64,000 nucleotides of DNA, from contig JAKZAP010000014.1 of assembly GCA_023053575.1 (NCBI GenBank), forward strand, positions 6,324,001 to 6,388,000, in the 5' to 3' direction. This document shows positions 45,001 to 54,800 of the stretch, piece after piece. Both the position numbers and the translations under genes were made by a program. The notes beneath the pieces are model-generated. The model was not told the origin of the DNA, did no database searches, and saw only the letters and a list, made by a program, of their open reading frames with translations. Positions within the stretch are counted from its first letter, which is position 1, and the number at the start of each line of letters is the position of its first letter. Source of the stretch: Branchinecta lynchi. Its lineage: Eukaryota > Arthropoda > Branchiopoda > Anostraca > Branchinectidae.

Positions 45001-48000
45001 TTTGCTCTATCGCGATTAGTAACACCGCACTTAGAAGCTGATCATTCACTTCTATGTGGGTGATCATCTATTTTATCTGACCCAAACAAACTGAAAGTGA
45101 AAGGGTTGGATGCGTGTCAACCCTTTAGTTTTGCTGTTAGGCTTTGACGTACGTACCCTTTGGCGTCAGGTGGCAGTTAGAGAGGAAGTTCAAACACCTT
45201 TTCGTCTGTCAAAATAAAGCTATATAATGTGTAGGACTCAGCTAGCACTTGCAAACTGGTCTAACTACACTATGTTCAAATAGTATAAAGTCAAGATTGA
45301 CGTAGAAGATTGTGTTTGCACTAGATTTGATCCTAAATTTTCGAGTCAGTTCTCTTGAGGGACGATGGCGAACAAAAATACTCACTTTTGTGTAATATTT
45401 TGCCTCCTATTTGTATCGTTCCATATTGTCTACAAAAACGTAGGCCTACGAAGGCTCCGCTGTAAGAATTTGTTTCTGGGGACTGGGAGGGGGGTTGGGC
45501 GTATAGCTCCCCAAAACTTTTACTGGGAAGTTAGCACTGGACAGTCCGTGCTCTGTGTGTGCGATTGCGAAGTATGCCGTCAATAGTATTTCGCCTCTAA
45601 TTATCACAGATTGTAAGAATTCGTCTGAAATGTTAGCCATGTGACTGGCTGTTGCTAGCCGGGTCTGAGCGATGTTTTGTATAGATTCGCGAACATACGT
45701 CAGTGCACTCCTGTGACCATACCAATAGTCCCTCTAGGTTAGGAGTATTTTGCCGGGTTTTTTTTCTATTGCTGGGCGATTATTTGAGGGCTTAATTTGA
45801 ATAGGAGGAAGAGTGAATAGCTTGTCATGGGTTTTGTGCTATTTTTTGCATTGTATGTTCTAGGCTGTGTGTATGGCCCATCCCCGACTAAATAAATATC
45901 TTATACTAAGATGCCAACATTTTAAACTAGGGACCGGAGCCATCTCGTTGCTGGAAATAGAAACAAGGAAAATCTGGTTTTTGTGAGGACATGCGTGATT
46001 TGGGAAGTTATGGCGGAACTTTGGCAAAACAATATTAGTCAGAGACAGTGGCACTCTTCCAGGCGTTTAGAAATGACAATTGTGAATGATCATGTCTATA
46101 AGTGGTAACCTAGGTTAGAAAAATAGGAGAAAACTATCTGTGATATGAGGAATGAGGCTTAGGATAGGACCTAAGGAGGAAGGGGCTTAGGGAGCTAGGC
46201 AATTCAGGGGCGGATCCAGCCTTCCGTTCTAGGGGGGGCGATTCTTACCGAAAAGAGTGTGGGTAGTGTCCTTTTTGTCGGCCACAAGGCTGATTTTTTT
46301 CGCGTTTTAAGTGTCCCTGTCGGTCTCTTATTTAACGAAAATGTGGTTTTCATATATTACAATAATGGTAAAAACTGTACTTGATCAACTGACAACTGTT
46401 TACAAGAAAAATTCAAGCTCCTGGCTCTACTTGTAAAAAGATTTTAGAGTCTAGTTAAAGTAGTTAGAACATGCGTTAATGCAGACTTCCTTAAGTGCAG
46501 TAAAACAAAACAAAAAATTACAGCCAGTCTAGGGGGGGCGATCGCCCCCCTCGCCCCCCCCTCTGGATCCGCCCCTGAGGCAATTTGCCCTTGCATGTTT
46601 GTTTCTGACGCCCAGAGTAGGCTATTCGGGAAGGTTTTCGTTAGGAATTTGTGAAAATCAGCTTGAAAGGGATTAGTTTTATCGGATTAGCGGCAAAAAC
46701 CTTAAAATCGTCTCGTATAGAAAGTATTTGCCACCTTCCAGCCCCGAGTGGACTCGACGCACCCCTGGATCCGCCTATCTTCTTCCAGTTTATCTTCTAT
46801 CCCTCAGTTAGACACTGTATTTGACTTATTAATTTACAATTCCCAGGCATCTGGAATACCATGTGATATTCAGTTTGGTTTGTCTTCGGGTGGGGGGGTA
46901 TAAGAAGGACATAAACATCTATTTTGAATTAGATTCTTTTATTCAGAAATTACTTTTCTATAGGAAGTACTTCATAGATCCTAGAACTTAGAAGATAGGG
47001 GGAAACCAGGCGATTGTGAAAGGGATGGTCCTAGAACTTCCAGTCGGAATTTCCACATAAAGCCATAAAGCTTATTACTTACTATCTACTACTTACAGCC
47101 AGAAAAGGCCTACCCCTCAGTGACAGCTTCTTGCGTAGATAGCACCCTTTCAACGGGTTAGATTGAATCTGACACAGATTCGGGTTAGATACCTCTGCGA
47201 ATACGTGGTCGCGATTCGATCTGCTCTTCTTCTGGATGGTTAGCGGGACTACTATCAGAGCTACTATCTTTTGGAGATAAATGAAGGTTTACTGCGAAGT
47301 AGCTTCAGTCTAATACTTGCTCTTTCAAGGTAGTGACCGTTTCAACTAGTCAGGCTAACGTATACAATAGTAAGGGATTATGGTATTTTTTATATCCTCT
47401 TTTGGCTTTAGTACGTTGACGCTGCTCGTTTTCAGTGTCCATTCTGACGTGGAAGTCTTTTAAAAGTTCTAGGCCGCGGCTATAGGCCTAAAACCTTAGG
47501 CCACACAGTTGTGGACCTGTAACTTTGCATTCCTGACCATTTATTTTGTGCTTGATAGGCTTAGGCCTGTGTTTACAAATAGTAAGTATTTGTTAGTTTT
47601 CATGGATTTTTCTTGCATTAGCACAGGTCGTTTTCGGGTTACTTTTGGGACATGGAAGTCTTACAATAGTTTAATTTAGTCACGTGTAATAATTAAACTT
47701 AGTTGTTTGATACACCTAAAAGTAAAACTTTCTTCGTCTTAGTCATGCATGCTTCGGAGATAGTTTTTCCAACAAAGAGTTTTGAGTTAATTTTGGGAGG
47801 TGTAGATGTGAACTGATAATTAAAGCAGAAAACAACTGAGATTTCTGCAAGCCTGGGTGGTTGATGCGATTACATCAGGGGAGCTAGAGCAGAGCCTAGT
47901 CATCTAGAGCAGTGAAAGATACAGAGCCATCTTCTGTGAAAGGATGAACTAGGACCGTTCGCTGGTTGTTCATATTCTCCCAGATATCTGAAGGACGTAA

Positions 48001-48658
48001 AAATGATTTATTTTGTTTGTTTAGTTTTTCAATCGTGCCTTTTACATTGGTTTCATCACTCCGCTATAACTTAAAAAGCGGGTCATAGATAAATAAACAA
48101 TAATATCCATTTTGCGGCATCTGACATGTTGAAACTCAGGAGCTATAGAAAGTGACGTCTCAGCAGCATCTGGCGATTTGGACGCCTTGCTTTTAACCAG
48201 TTTTAGCCTGTTCCTGGAAGAAAGCATATGGTCGGCATAGAAAAATAAGGCTTCAAACTTACATAAGAGAAATCAGCTGACCTTGGTTTTTCGATCAGAT
48301 GTTGCCACCAGCCTGAATTTGAATAGTTTTATTGGACAGACCTTGCGTCAGCTGTTTCTGATTGGTTTGCTGGACCAACCTGGGGTAACGCTCTGTGTAC
48401 CCCAGCCGTGTGATGTTGTTTTGCTTAGAGTCGTCTGGGCTCTCGGGTAGGCACAACGCTATAAATTCGCTGGTGGAAACGTTGCCCTACTCTTGTGAGG
48501 CCCAACACTAACAACTTAAATTTTTGGTGGTAATTTGTGATTTTCTGGTTTCCAGAGATGAACACCAAGATTTCAAGGAGGAGATGAAAAGACTGCGTAA
48601 GCTCAGAGGAAAAGGTCCACCAAAGAAAGGAGAAGGCAAAAGAGCAAGCAAAAAGTGA
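29809..48658 (+). CDS. MRPS33: Mitochondrial ribosomal protein S33 (gene model, two coding exons)
   Basis: Component of the mitochondrial 28S small ribosomal subunit. Segments 29809-30056 and 48556-48658 join in phase 2 to 116 codons ending in TGA. Recognisable family blocks are [37 protein letters not shown] and [16 protein letters not shown]. The second exon gives [19 protein letters not shown] and a basic tail [13 protein letters not shown]. Vertebrate MRPS33 is about 106 residues, so the length fits. The ATG at 29809 was chosen because it is the first in the frame after the acceptor TTTTTCAG at 29781-29788. About 20 untranslated bases precede it in the exon, implying a 5' non-coding exon upstream that I could not place. 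The single coding intron is 18.5 kb of repeats. TREH begins 51 bases after the stop. Confidence 0.93.
30247..32790 (-). mobile_element. ATGGCACTTG-family repeat, copy 3, with nested RT fragment
   Basis: Starts with TTTTTTATGGCACTTGCC and the (GTCC)n tract, and ends in TTGTACCACCTACTCGTAAC with AAGTGCCATATGAGCT, the reverse of copy 1. The interior carries many GATGAAACTTGG-type modules and G runs of 10-16. A LINE RT fragment lies at 31455-31905. Confidence 0.7.
31549..31905 (-). pseudogene. Reverse transcriptase fragment with YVDD box
   Basis: The minus strand reads [29 protein letters not shown] and [12 protein letters not shown]. These are RT motif C (YVDD), then the palm strands NMxVNxxKC and LLGVxIxxDLxW of CR1/L2-type LINEs. 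It is a short fragment inserted in a repeat. Confidence 0.75.
32591..33160 (+). repeat. Identical 92-bp direct repeats 386 bp apart
   Basis: 32591-32682 and 33069-33160 are identical over 92 bases (CAAACTTCAATTTGTAAGCC to AAGTATGCAACTA). Weaker similarity continues in the adjoining GATCTTTGAGGGG segments. Confidence 0.9.
33161..34160. other. Intron stretch, nothing recognised
   Basis: Apart from the start of the GATCTTTGAGGGG repeat, I see no gene, repeat family or structure here. Confidence 0.45.
34297..35095 (-). pseudogene. CR1/L2-like LINE 3' fragment with (ACCT)n tail
   Basis: A minus-strand frame at 34631-35017 (128 codons) reads [29 protein letters not shown] and [20 protein letters not shown]. 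This is the standard polymerase C-terminus YxTRxxxx..GxxVWNxLPxxIR. The 3' end is a six-unit TAGG/CCTA tract at 34299-34323. Confidence 0.8.
35234..36221 (+). mobile_element. GGGATCCC-family element, copy C
   Basis: TTTTTGGGATCCCAAAACG left end, GTCCGTCGGTCTG tract, TTTTGATGAAACTTGGTGTG, then internal units with GACATGCTGAACACGATGG and CCGGAATCCGG-type motifs. The right end is TTTGGGATCCCATCGACACC then GGTCTTGTT. It is inserted within the larger repeat copy 4. Confidence 0.75.
38640..38797. repeat. TACCGACTGG-family hAT-like fragment
   Basis: CAGTCGATTTTT and CAGTCGGTTTTTCTTA repeats ending in GCCAGTCGGTAAATACC and TTGCCACGCCACTG, the reversed CAGTGGCG terminus. No target duplication identified. 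Confidence 0.5.
38800..39508. other. Intron stretch, nothing recognised
   Basis: No supported exon. An open frame around 38925-39239 has no family resemblance that I can see. Confidence 0.4.
39509..39707. mobile_element. hAT-like miniature element, 199 bp
   Basis: Inverted ends CAAGGCCGTATCCAGG and CCTGGATACGGGCCTG (15 of 16 pairing), inside which lie long G and C runs. The flanking octamers GCTTGATT and GATTGTAT do not match, so the target duplication is lost or the ends are misplaced. Confidence 0.6.
40684..40783. other. Assembly gap of 100 N
   Basis: Exactly 100 unknown bases. The round length suggests a placeholder of unknown true size. Repeat-family sequence flanks the left side. Confidence 0.99.
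40965..42145 (+). repeat. Family-3 repeat, uninterrupted copy
   Basis: Runs from GTCCACTTTTATTCAGTG through GGCCTCAAATTACGTATC, TTTCAACAAGATATCTCAACC and GACGGACAGACAG to a 21-base C run (42093-42113) and GGGCTAGTCTCGCCACG. It is the reference for the copy split by the LINE at 21186. Confidence 0.7.
42735..44400 (-). mobile_element. ATGGCACTTG-family repeat, copy 5
   Basis: Contains TTCCACATAAGCTAGGACGATG, repeated GATGAAACTTGG modules and poly-G, ending in TTGCAGCACCTACTCGTAAC with ATGTGCCATATGAGCTC. The hairpin end is missing on the left. Confidence 0.65.
44485..44665 (+). repeat. Dispersed repeat, GAACGAGAAACG family, second copy
   Basis: Closest match to 10810-11010, with GATCCTCAGGAAGAACGAGA, ACTCAAACTCAACAACTC and GCTAGGTACCCGCGATTTTG. 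Confidence 0.6.
44666..46200. other. Intron stretch, low-repeat, one doubtful small frame
   Basis: Mostly unique-looking. A 73-codon frame at 45365-45586 starts ATGGCG with a hydrophobic segment ([13 protein letters not shown]) and then runs into a G-rich region. I do not call it a gene. Confidence 0.4.
46205..46577. mobile_element. hAT-type miniature element with perfect 8-bp target duplication
   Basis: 373 bases between exact inverted ends CAGGGGCGGATCCAG and CTGGATCCGCCCCTG. Both flanks are AGGCAATT (46197-46204 and 46578-46585). The subterminal CTAGGGGGGGCGAT / GGGGGGGCGATCG blocks are also inverted. No coding capacity. Confidence 0.92.
46586..48555. other. 3' part of the MRPS33 intron, probable TREH promoter region
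   Basis: About 2 kb with no recognised repeat. Because TREH starts 51 bases after MRPS33, any separate TREH promoter would have to lie here or within the last MRPS33 exon. No motif stands out. Confidence 0.35.
48556..48658 (+). CDS. MRPS33: MRPS33 last exon
   Basis: The A at 48556 completes an Arg codon split across the intron. The exon then encodes [20 protein letters not shown] and a lysine-rich tail to TGA 48656-48658, the conserved C-terminal helix and basic tail of MRPS33. Confidence 0.93.
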
Positions 48659-48680
48659 ACTTGTTGTGACTATTAGTGTG

Positions 48681-48686
48681 ATTAAA
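48681..48686 (+). terminator. Possible MRPS33 poly(A) signal ATTAAA
   Basis: The only poly(A)-signal-like hexamer in the 51 bases between the two genes. Cleavage 10-30 bases on would fall at or beyond the TREH start codon. Confidence 0.3.
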
Positions 48687-48709
48687 TTTGGTTATTTTCT
48701 CAACGTAAA

Positions 48710-48813
48710 ATGTGCAATTTGGTGGTTTTCGTTGGTGTCCTAGCTCTCGCAGGAGTCGAGAGTGGGCTGGTCCTCAGTGAGAGAGCAAAAGCATTGCCAA
48801 CAGTTTGTGACAG
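48710..48813 (+). CDS. TREH: TREH exon 1, signal peptide
   Basis: ATG in AACGTAAAATGTGC. It encodes a hydrophobic leader and [12 protein letters not shown], with donor GACAG|GTAAGA (phase 2). There is no other in-frame upstream ATG in the 51 bases after MRPS33. Confidence 0.88.
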
Positions 48814-51800
48814 GTAAGAATTTAATTTATTTGTGAGCCCCCGCCCTTCGGAGCATTCTATTTGGCGGCATCCCCATGATCCAGCACCAATTTCCTTATC
48901 GTCGTCGAATTATTTCTGCTTCTCCAGCACTCCAGTTTTTTGTACGTTTAGATTTTGTTGCCCGTTTAACTGACCGGTAAGAATTTGTATCATAGTCCGT
49001 GACTGCCCTGCCCCCTTTGACTGGCCCTCCTCCCCCACTAAATTCTTGAAGAGCCCGTCCAAGATTTTGATTCCATTGCCTATTTACTGACCGTCCTCTT
49101 GTTGCAACGTTGCCACTCAGAGCCTGTGACATTAGGCCACAAAAACCTATGATATGATGATGATGATGATCTTTTCAACGCACCTAAGAAGAGGAAAATT
49201 GTGCAGTATAGACAAACAAAAGGAAAAAGTACACTGAGCTTTCAATAATGTAATAATTCGGCCGCGTACAATACCCGGTGTTTTTTTACAAATACTCTCG
49301 ACTACTAACTCTGCTGAAGAGCATACTAGCGGAAGAGCCGGAAGCTCACCGCAGCTGCTTTATTGGTTGACATAGGGTTTGAGTTTTTGTTCCGGCGACG
49401 TTTCTCGTTCGTTTCGACTTTCGAGGTTCATTGGCGTGTTTTGGACCGCCTCGCCCTCTCACTTGTGTTGTGTTAAAACATTCGAATTGACTTCAGTCTT
49501 ATATTATTGTATATTTAATATCTCTTCCTTTTTCATTTAATTCTGGTTTATATTCTTTCTAGGAACTTGGCAGTGTCAGAGTCATTAACTCTGGGAGACC
49601 CCCTAGTTTTCAAAGTCGAAAGTGGTCAGCTTTGGGAAATTCTGTATTAGATATTTCCTGTTCACCCCACTTCGTAATTTCACCATAACAAAGGGTTGGA
49701 AGGGTTGCTTTGTCATCGCAGGTTACAGGTGGAATTTTTGCTTGGGGACAACAAAGTTGGGATCAACATCGGGTGTGGCGTGACGTATCCTACTTCCCAA
49801 CTCACCATGTCGTATTTGTCTTTCAACACATTAGTTGCGTTTTTGCAGATACCATGGTATCTGATACCACGGTCTAATGTCGTTTTTGCAGTTATCATGG
49901 TATCCGATACCACGGTCAAAAGGCGTTTTTGCAGTTATCGTGGTATCTGGCCGGTTATCGTGGTATCAGACAACTACGGTCCGACCGTGGTAACTGGTCG
50001 TGGTATCTGAAAAGTCATCTCACTTCCATCAAATTTTGTCAGATTGGTGAGAAAGAAGTTGGTGTAACTGGATATCTGTTCTTCTTTTGGGATGACTTGG
50101 TAAAGTGCAATTTCGGCAATAGTCGTTCTTGCAGAGCACCGAGTATCAGATACCACGATAACTGCAAAAACTACTAATTGCAGATCCAGTTACCGTGATA
50201 ACAGATACCATGGTATCAGCAAAAACGCAACTATTGTTAAAAAAAATAAAGTTCGAAGTGACTGGAAACCCAGAACATCTGAACATCTGCTATTTTGAAC
50301 ATCTGCTATTTTGTGTCTCTTTTTACTCTGCTGTTTCCTCTGATTACTAGCTTAAGTTTCCCCTTATCTAACTTTTTGGCAACCGAAATGACGCTGCGAC
50401 TTCACCATGGCATTGTGGATTTGCTGTTAGCCTGTCTGTCCGTTCATTCATGTCTATCTTCTATTCGCCCGTCTGTCTGTGACCTCGATAAATCCCCAAC
50501 TGATTGAGGTGTTTTAGTCAAAGCATGAATCCAATGCGTCTATGATCCGGTTGGGAATTCGCATTCTGTCGGTGTGGCGAGTTTTTGACGTTTTCTTTCT
50601 TTAGTGAAATCTACTGCCATGGCAAGTTCCTCCATACAATCCAGATGGCTGGACTGTTCCGTGATTCCAAGACCTTTGTCGATAAGAAGCTGAAAATTAA
50701 CCCTGAAGATGTCCTCGCCAGTTTCAGCTCACTCATGAACGCCACTGCCGACGCTCCAAGTCGGGAGCAGTTGGCCTCTTTTATCAACCTTCACTTTGAG
50801 TCGGAGGGATCCGAGTTCGAGGAATGGGATCCGGTCGACTGGAAGCCCAGCCCGGCCTTTTTGGAGAAAATCAGGGATCCGAATTTGAAGATGTGGGGTA
50901 ACTCCTTACACGAGTTCTGGAAATTCTTGGGTAAGTTCTGCTTTGATAATATGGGTTTTGGGTCGGGTTTTGTTTGCAATTTCGCAGCTGATCGAAGTTT
51001 ATATAAAAACAACACAAACCATGGACTGAGACTAAACTGCATGTTGAATAGTCAGACCTGAAAAATCAAATTGTCGATCATAAAACTAAATAAAGCCAAG
51101 TGCCATATACCGATCACTTTTCCGTCTGTCCGTCTGTCTGTCAGTCCGGTGATCGCGAGTTAGGTTACTTCCAGATGTGCTAGGATGATGAAGCGTGGCA
51201 GGCGTATTAGGCACTCGACTAAACTAACTTCAGAATATAGTCACTTCCTCGATCCGACCGTCGTCGGGGGAGTGGAGGGAGTGGGAATCCGAAATCTTGA
51301 GATATACCTAACTTTTGAACGGGATATCGGATCTTGAAACTTTATATTTTGGAAAGATCGTGATGTCCCATCTGTAGTCCGGACCGGATCTGGTCACTTT
51401 GGGGGGAGTTGGGGAGAACTGGAAATCGTATGGTACGCTCAGAGTGGAGGAATCAGGATGAAACTTGGTCGGGAAAACAAGCACAGGCCCTAGGTACATC
51501 AGTGTTAGAACCAGACCAGATTTAGGCACCATGGGGGGGGGGGGGTCTGAATTCCGGTGATCCGGAGTTAAGGTACTTCCAGGTGGGCTAGGATTACGAA
51601 ACTTGGTAGGCATGTCTGGGACCCGATCCGATTACATCGAATTAGTCAGTTCCCCGATCCGATTATCGTGGGGGGAGTGGGAATCCTGGTTCTTGAGCTA
51701 TGTATCTTAATGAAACTTGATATTTGGAAAGACCTCTTATCTCGAATGTCCCATTTCAAGTTCGGACCAGATCCGATGAGTGAGGGGGGGGGGGGGGAGA

Positions 51801-54800
51801 ATCGAAAATCTTTGGACAAGCTTAGAGTCGAGCGATCGGGATGAAACTTGGTGGGAAGAACAAGCATAAGCCGTAGGTACATCAGTGACAGAACCGGATT
51901 GGATTCCGGCACTGTGAGTGGAGCCGGAGGGGAGTTCCGGTGATTGCGAGCTAAGGTACAGATGTGCTAGGAGGATGAAACTTGGCTGGAACATTGGCTA
52001 CTTGACAAGATTGGCTTAGAATTGACACTTCCAAGATCGGACCATCCCTTAAAGTAGGCTACTCATCTTAACCGCAAAGTATAAAGAATACTTTTAAGCA
52101 AAAAATATACTTTTTGATTATCCCCATCAGCCCATGGTCATTTTTGCCTCGAGGGTTTTGCTTAGAAATGAACATCGAGCTCCCTTAAGGTGCGCATCGT
52201 AACTGAAAAGTGGGAAAACGCTTTAAAGTGCGCATCATCAGAGCCAAGTGCAAAGATAAAATACTTTTTAGCAAACGATATATTCTCGTGATTTCGAAAG
52301 TCCCGTGATCATTCTTATCTGAAGGGTTTTGCTTACAATGATCAGAACAAAGCCAAAGCCACACCAAAGCCACGATTGTGCAAATTCCTATTTTCATCCT
52401 CTGACCCCAGCCTTGCAAGTGCCATGTGAGCTTCTAGCCCTTGCTTTTATCTACTTATTATTAGTATTAAAATTGGCACACGAGCCCGCTTCGTATAAAT
52501 TTCAGATCTTAATTTTTTTGTTTGATGTTTAAAAATAATCCCTTAAGTCTGTTTACCGGGACTTTACAAGCATGATAAGAGTAGCTTAGTCGGAAAAAAG
52601 TTTACACACAAAAACAAGATAGTCAAATAATTTAGATAATAACAGGTATCATAAATAATAAGGAGAGCTGTCCGAGTGTTTCTTCAGCCCTTTCCACAGC
52701 ATAATGTTAAATAGAGGCTAAATGTGAATTTGAGCAGTTCATTCTTTTTTGGGAGCTCTAATGCCAACTTAGGAACGACAACTTAGTCATTCCATCATAT
52801 CCGTTCTTCCTTTAAACCACTTTAATATTGTTTTGTAAGTATAGCCTATTCATTTAGCCCTGCTGACTGCGAATAATATTTAATGACGCATTTAAATTTG
52901 CTATGTTTGTTCCAGCATATCCTTGGCAAGGGTCCTGTTGAAATAGTTTAAAATTCAATAAACTTATTGGAATTTGTTTCTTATAAATACTTCTATGGAT
53001 TCGGTGATTCAGAGATTGTGACCTGAAAGACAAGAATGCTCCTCAGCCGGAATTTGAACCCAGGACCCTACGCCTACAAGGTGACCGCTCTACACTACGG
53101 AAGCATATAGCGTGTTCCACCCTACTTACCGTAGTTAGTACGCATGACATCACGAATTCAGGCTTTTTGCCGTCAAGGCTGGAACGATTTTTGTATTTTC
53201 CAGCAGGATCTCACGCCAGGGGTGAACCCGACCAATCACGTTACAGAGATGCGTAGTTACTACGCTCCCGAGCATGGTAAGCAAATAGTAACTATGAGTT
53301 ACTATTCCGACAATGTTGGAACGGTCAGCGTAGTAACTTTTCGTGAGGATGGAACGGAAATAGTAACTAATAGTAACTATTGTTAGAAGGGTGGGACACG
53401 CTCATAGTTCGCAAACCACTACAATAGTCAGATAGAAATAATGTATGCAACGGATACGTAGCTACCATGACGTATCGTGACGTAGCATCGTAGCTGACGT
53501 ATCCGTTGTAAACATTATTTTAATATATGTTTCAAAGTCAGCTTGGGCTCAAGGAATATTTAGTCAGATAGAAGCCGGCCATAGGAACAGTGATTCCACC
53601 CGAAGGCAAATTCATCTAATCAGTTCACATTCCCTTGTCATGAAGTTTAGTATATAGATTAAGAGAATTAAGACCAAGTTCAGTTTCATCCTTCGCTCAT
53701 GTACGAGGGCGATCTTAGATTTACATAGCAACTCTTCATAGGACCTGTCCGCAACGTTTGACGCTATGAATATTGCTATGTTTTAATATCTGCTTAACGC
53801 GTTAAGTATGTCATCTCTGATTTCTCTAACACTTTTTCAGGGAGAAAGGTCCGAGATGACGTCAAAGTCAACCCCCAGCTCTACTCCATGATCTACCTCC
53901 CGAACCCTTTCATCATCCCAGGGGGTCGATTCCGGGAGACTTACTATTGGGACTCCTATTGGATTGTCAAGGGACTCTTGCTGTCTGGAATGCACCAGAC
54001 TGTCAAAGGAATGTTGCAGAACTTCCTACTTCTTCTGGACACGATTGGTCTGATCCCCAACGGAGGAAGGGTGTACTATGAAAAGAGGTCGCAGCCCCCT
54101 CTGCTTATTCCCATGATGGAGTTGTACGTGAATGCTACGGGAGATGTCGAGTTTATGAGGTAGGGGCGCTTTTTAGCCTTTTATGCCCCCCCCCCCCCCC
54201 CCGCGCCCTCGTATTTGCGAATGCATACGAGGAATTCAGTTAAAACACGAAATAGGTAAGTAATTTATTTATAACCCGCCATTTTTAAAAAGCGGAGTAA
54301 ATGAAAATAAATAAAACACAAACACACAGAAAAAGACACTTAGTTTTCAATTATTGCGCCCTGTTGTCCATGATTTTTGAAAAAGATACGGACACATCCC
54401 AAAGGGCAACACTTGCATCTTGAAGTTTTGAACTTCTCAGTCAATATATGGTTATGACATAATTTCGAGTGGAGCAGGTGCTTTGCATATTTAAAATAAC
54501 ATGATCTCATCTTTTAAATATCGTTCTTTGGCAGAACATGAGTGACACCAGAAGAATGACACCTATAGAAGGAGCGCAGAAGGTGCTGCACAAATTTCCC
54601 AAAGCTTTACGATTATGGCGTCCCGGGTTGGGGACGATGCGCCCATAGGCGGTACAGATTGATTTACAGACTTATTGAACAATATGTTATCTTGTATGCA
54701 ATCGCAACGTAATTTAGAATGGATCGGATTGTTCTTTTGTTTGCTGGTGTTGGGATACTAGGGAGAAAAAAAAACATCCTCCCCACTAGACTTCGGAAAA

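Larger units (their letters stand above)
30057..48555 (+). other. 18.5-kb MRPS33 intron
   Basis: GT at 30057 and AG at 48554-48555 (TGGTTTCCAG). The left two thirds consist of nested repeats and one assembly gap. The right part (about 45.0-48.5 kb) is mostly unique-looking sequence, with a single hAT-like miniature element and no exon that I can support. Confidence 0.85.
50931..53840 (+). other. TREH intron 2, repeats
   Basis: 2910 bases. ATGGCACTTG-family copy (51095-52050, minus), an AT-rich unique part (52430-52980), a reversed tRNA-like element (53040-53106), foldback element copy 2 (53111-53400) and a hairpin (about 53446-53510). Confidence 0.7.

Noticed and set aside
45365..45586. Small secreted-protein gene
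   Set aside because: The hydrophobic leader is plausible, but the rest runs through a G-rich low-complexity stretch and has no family resemblance. It lies within an intron with no sign of transcription.
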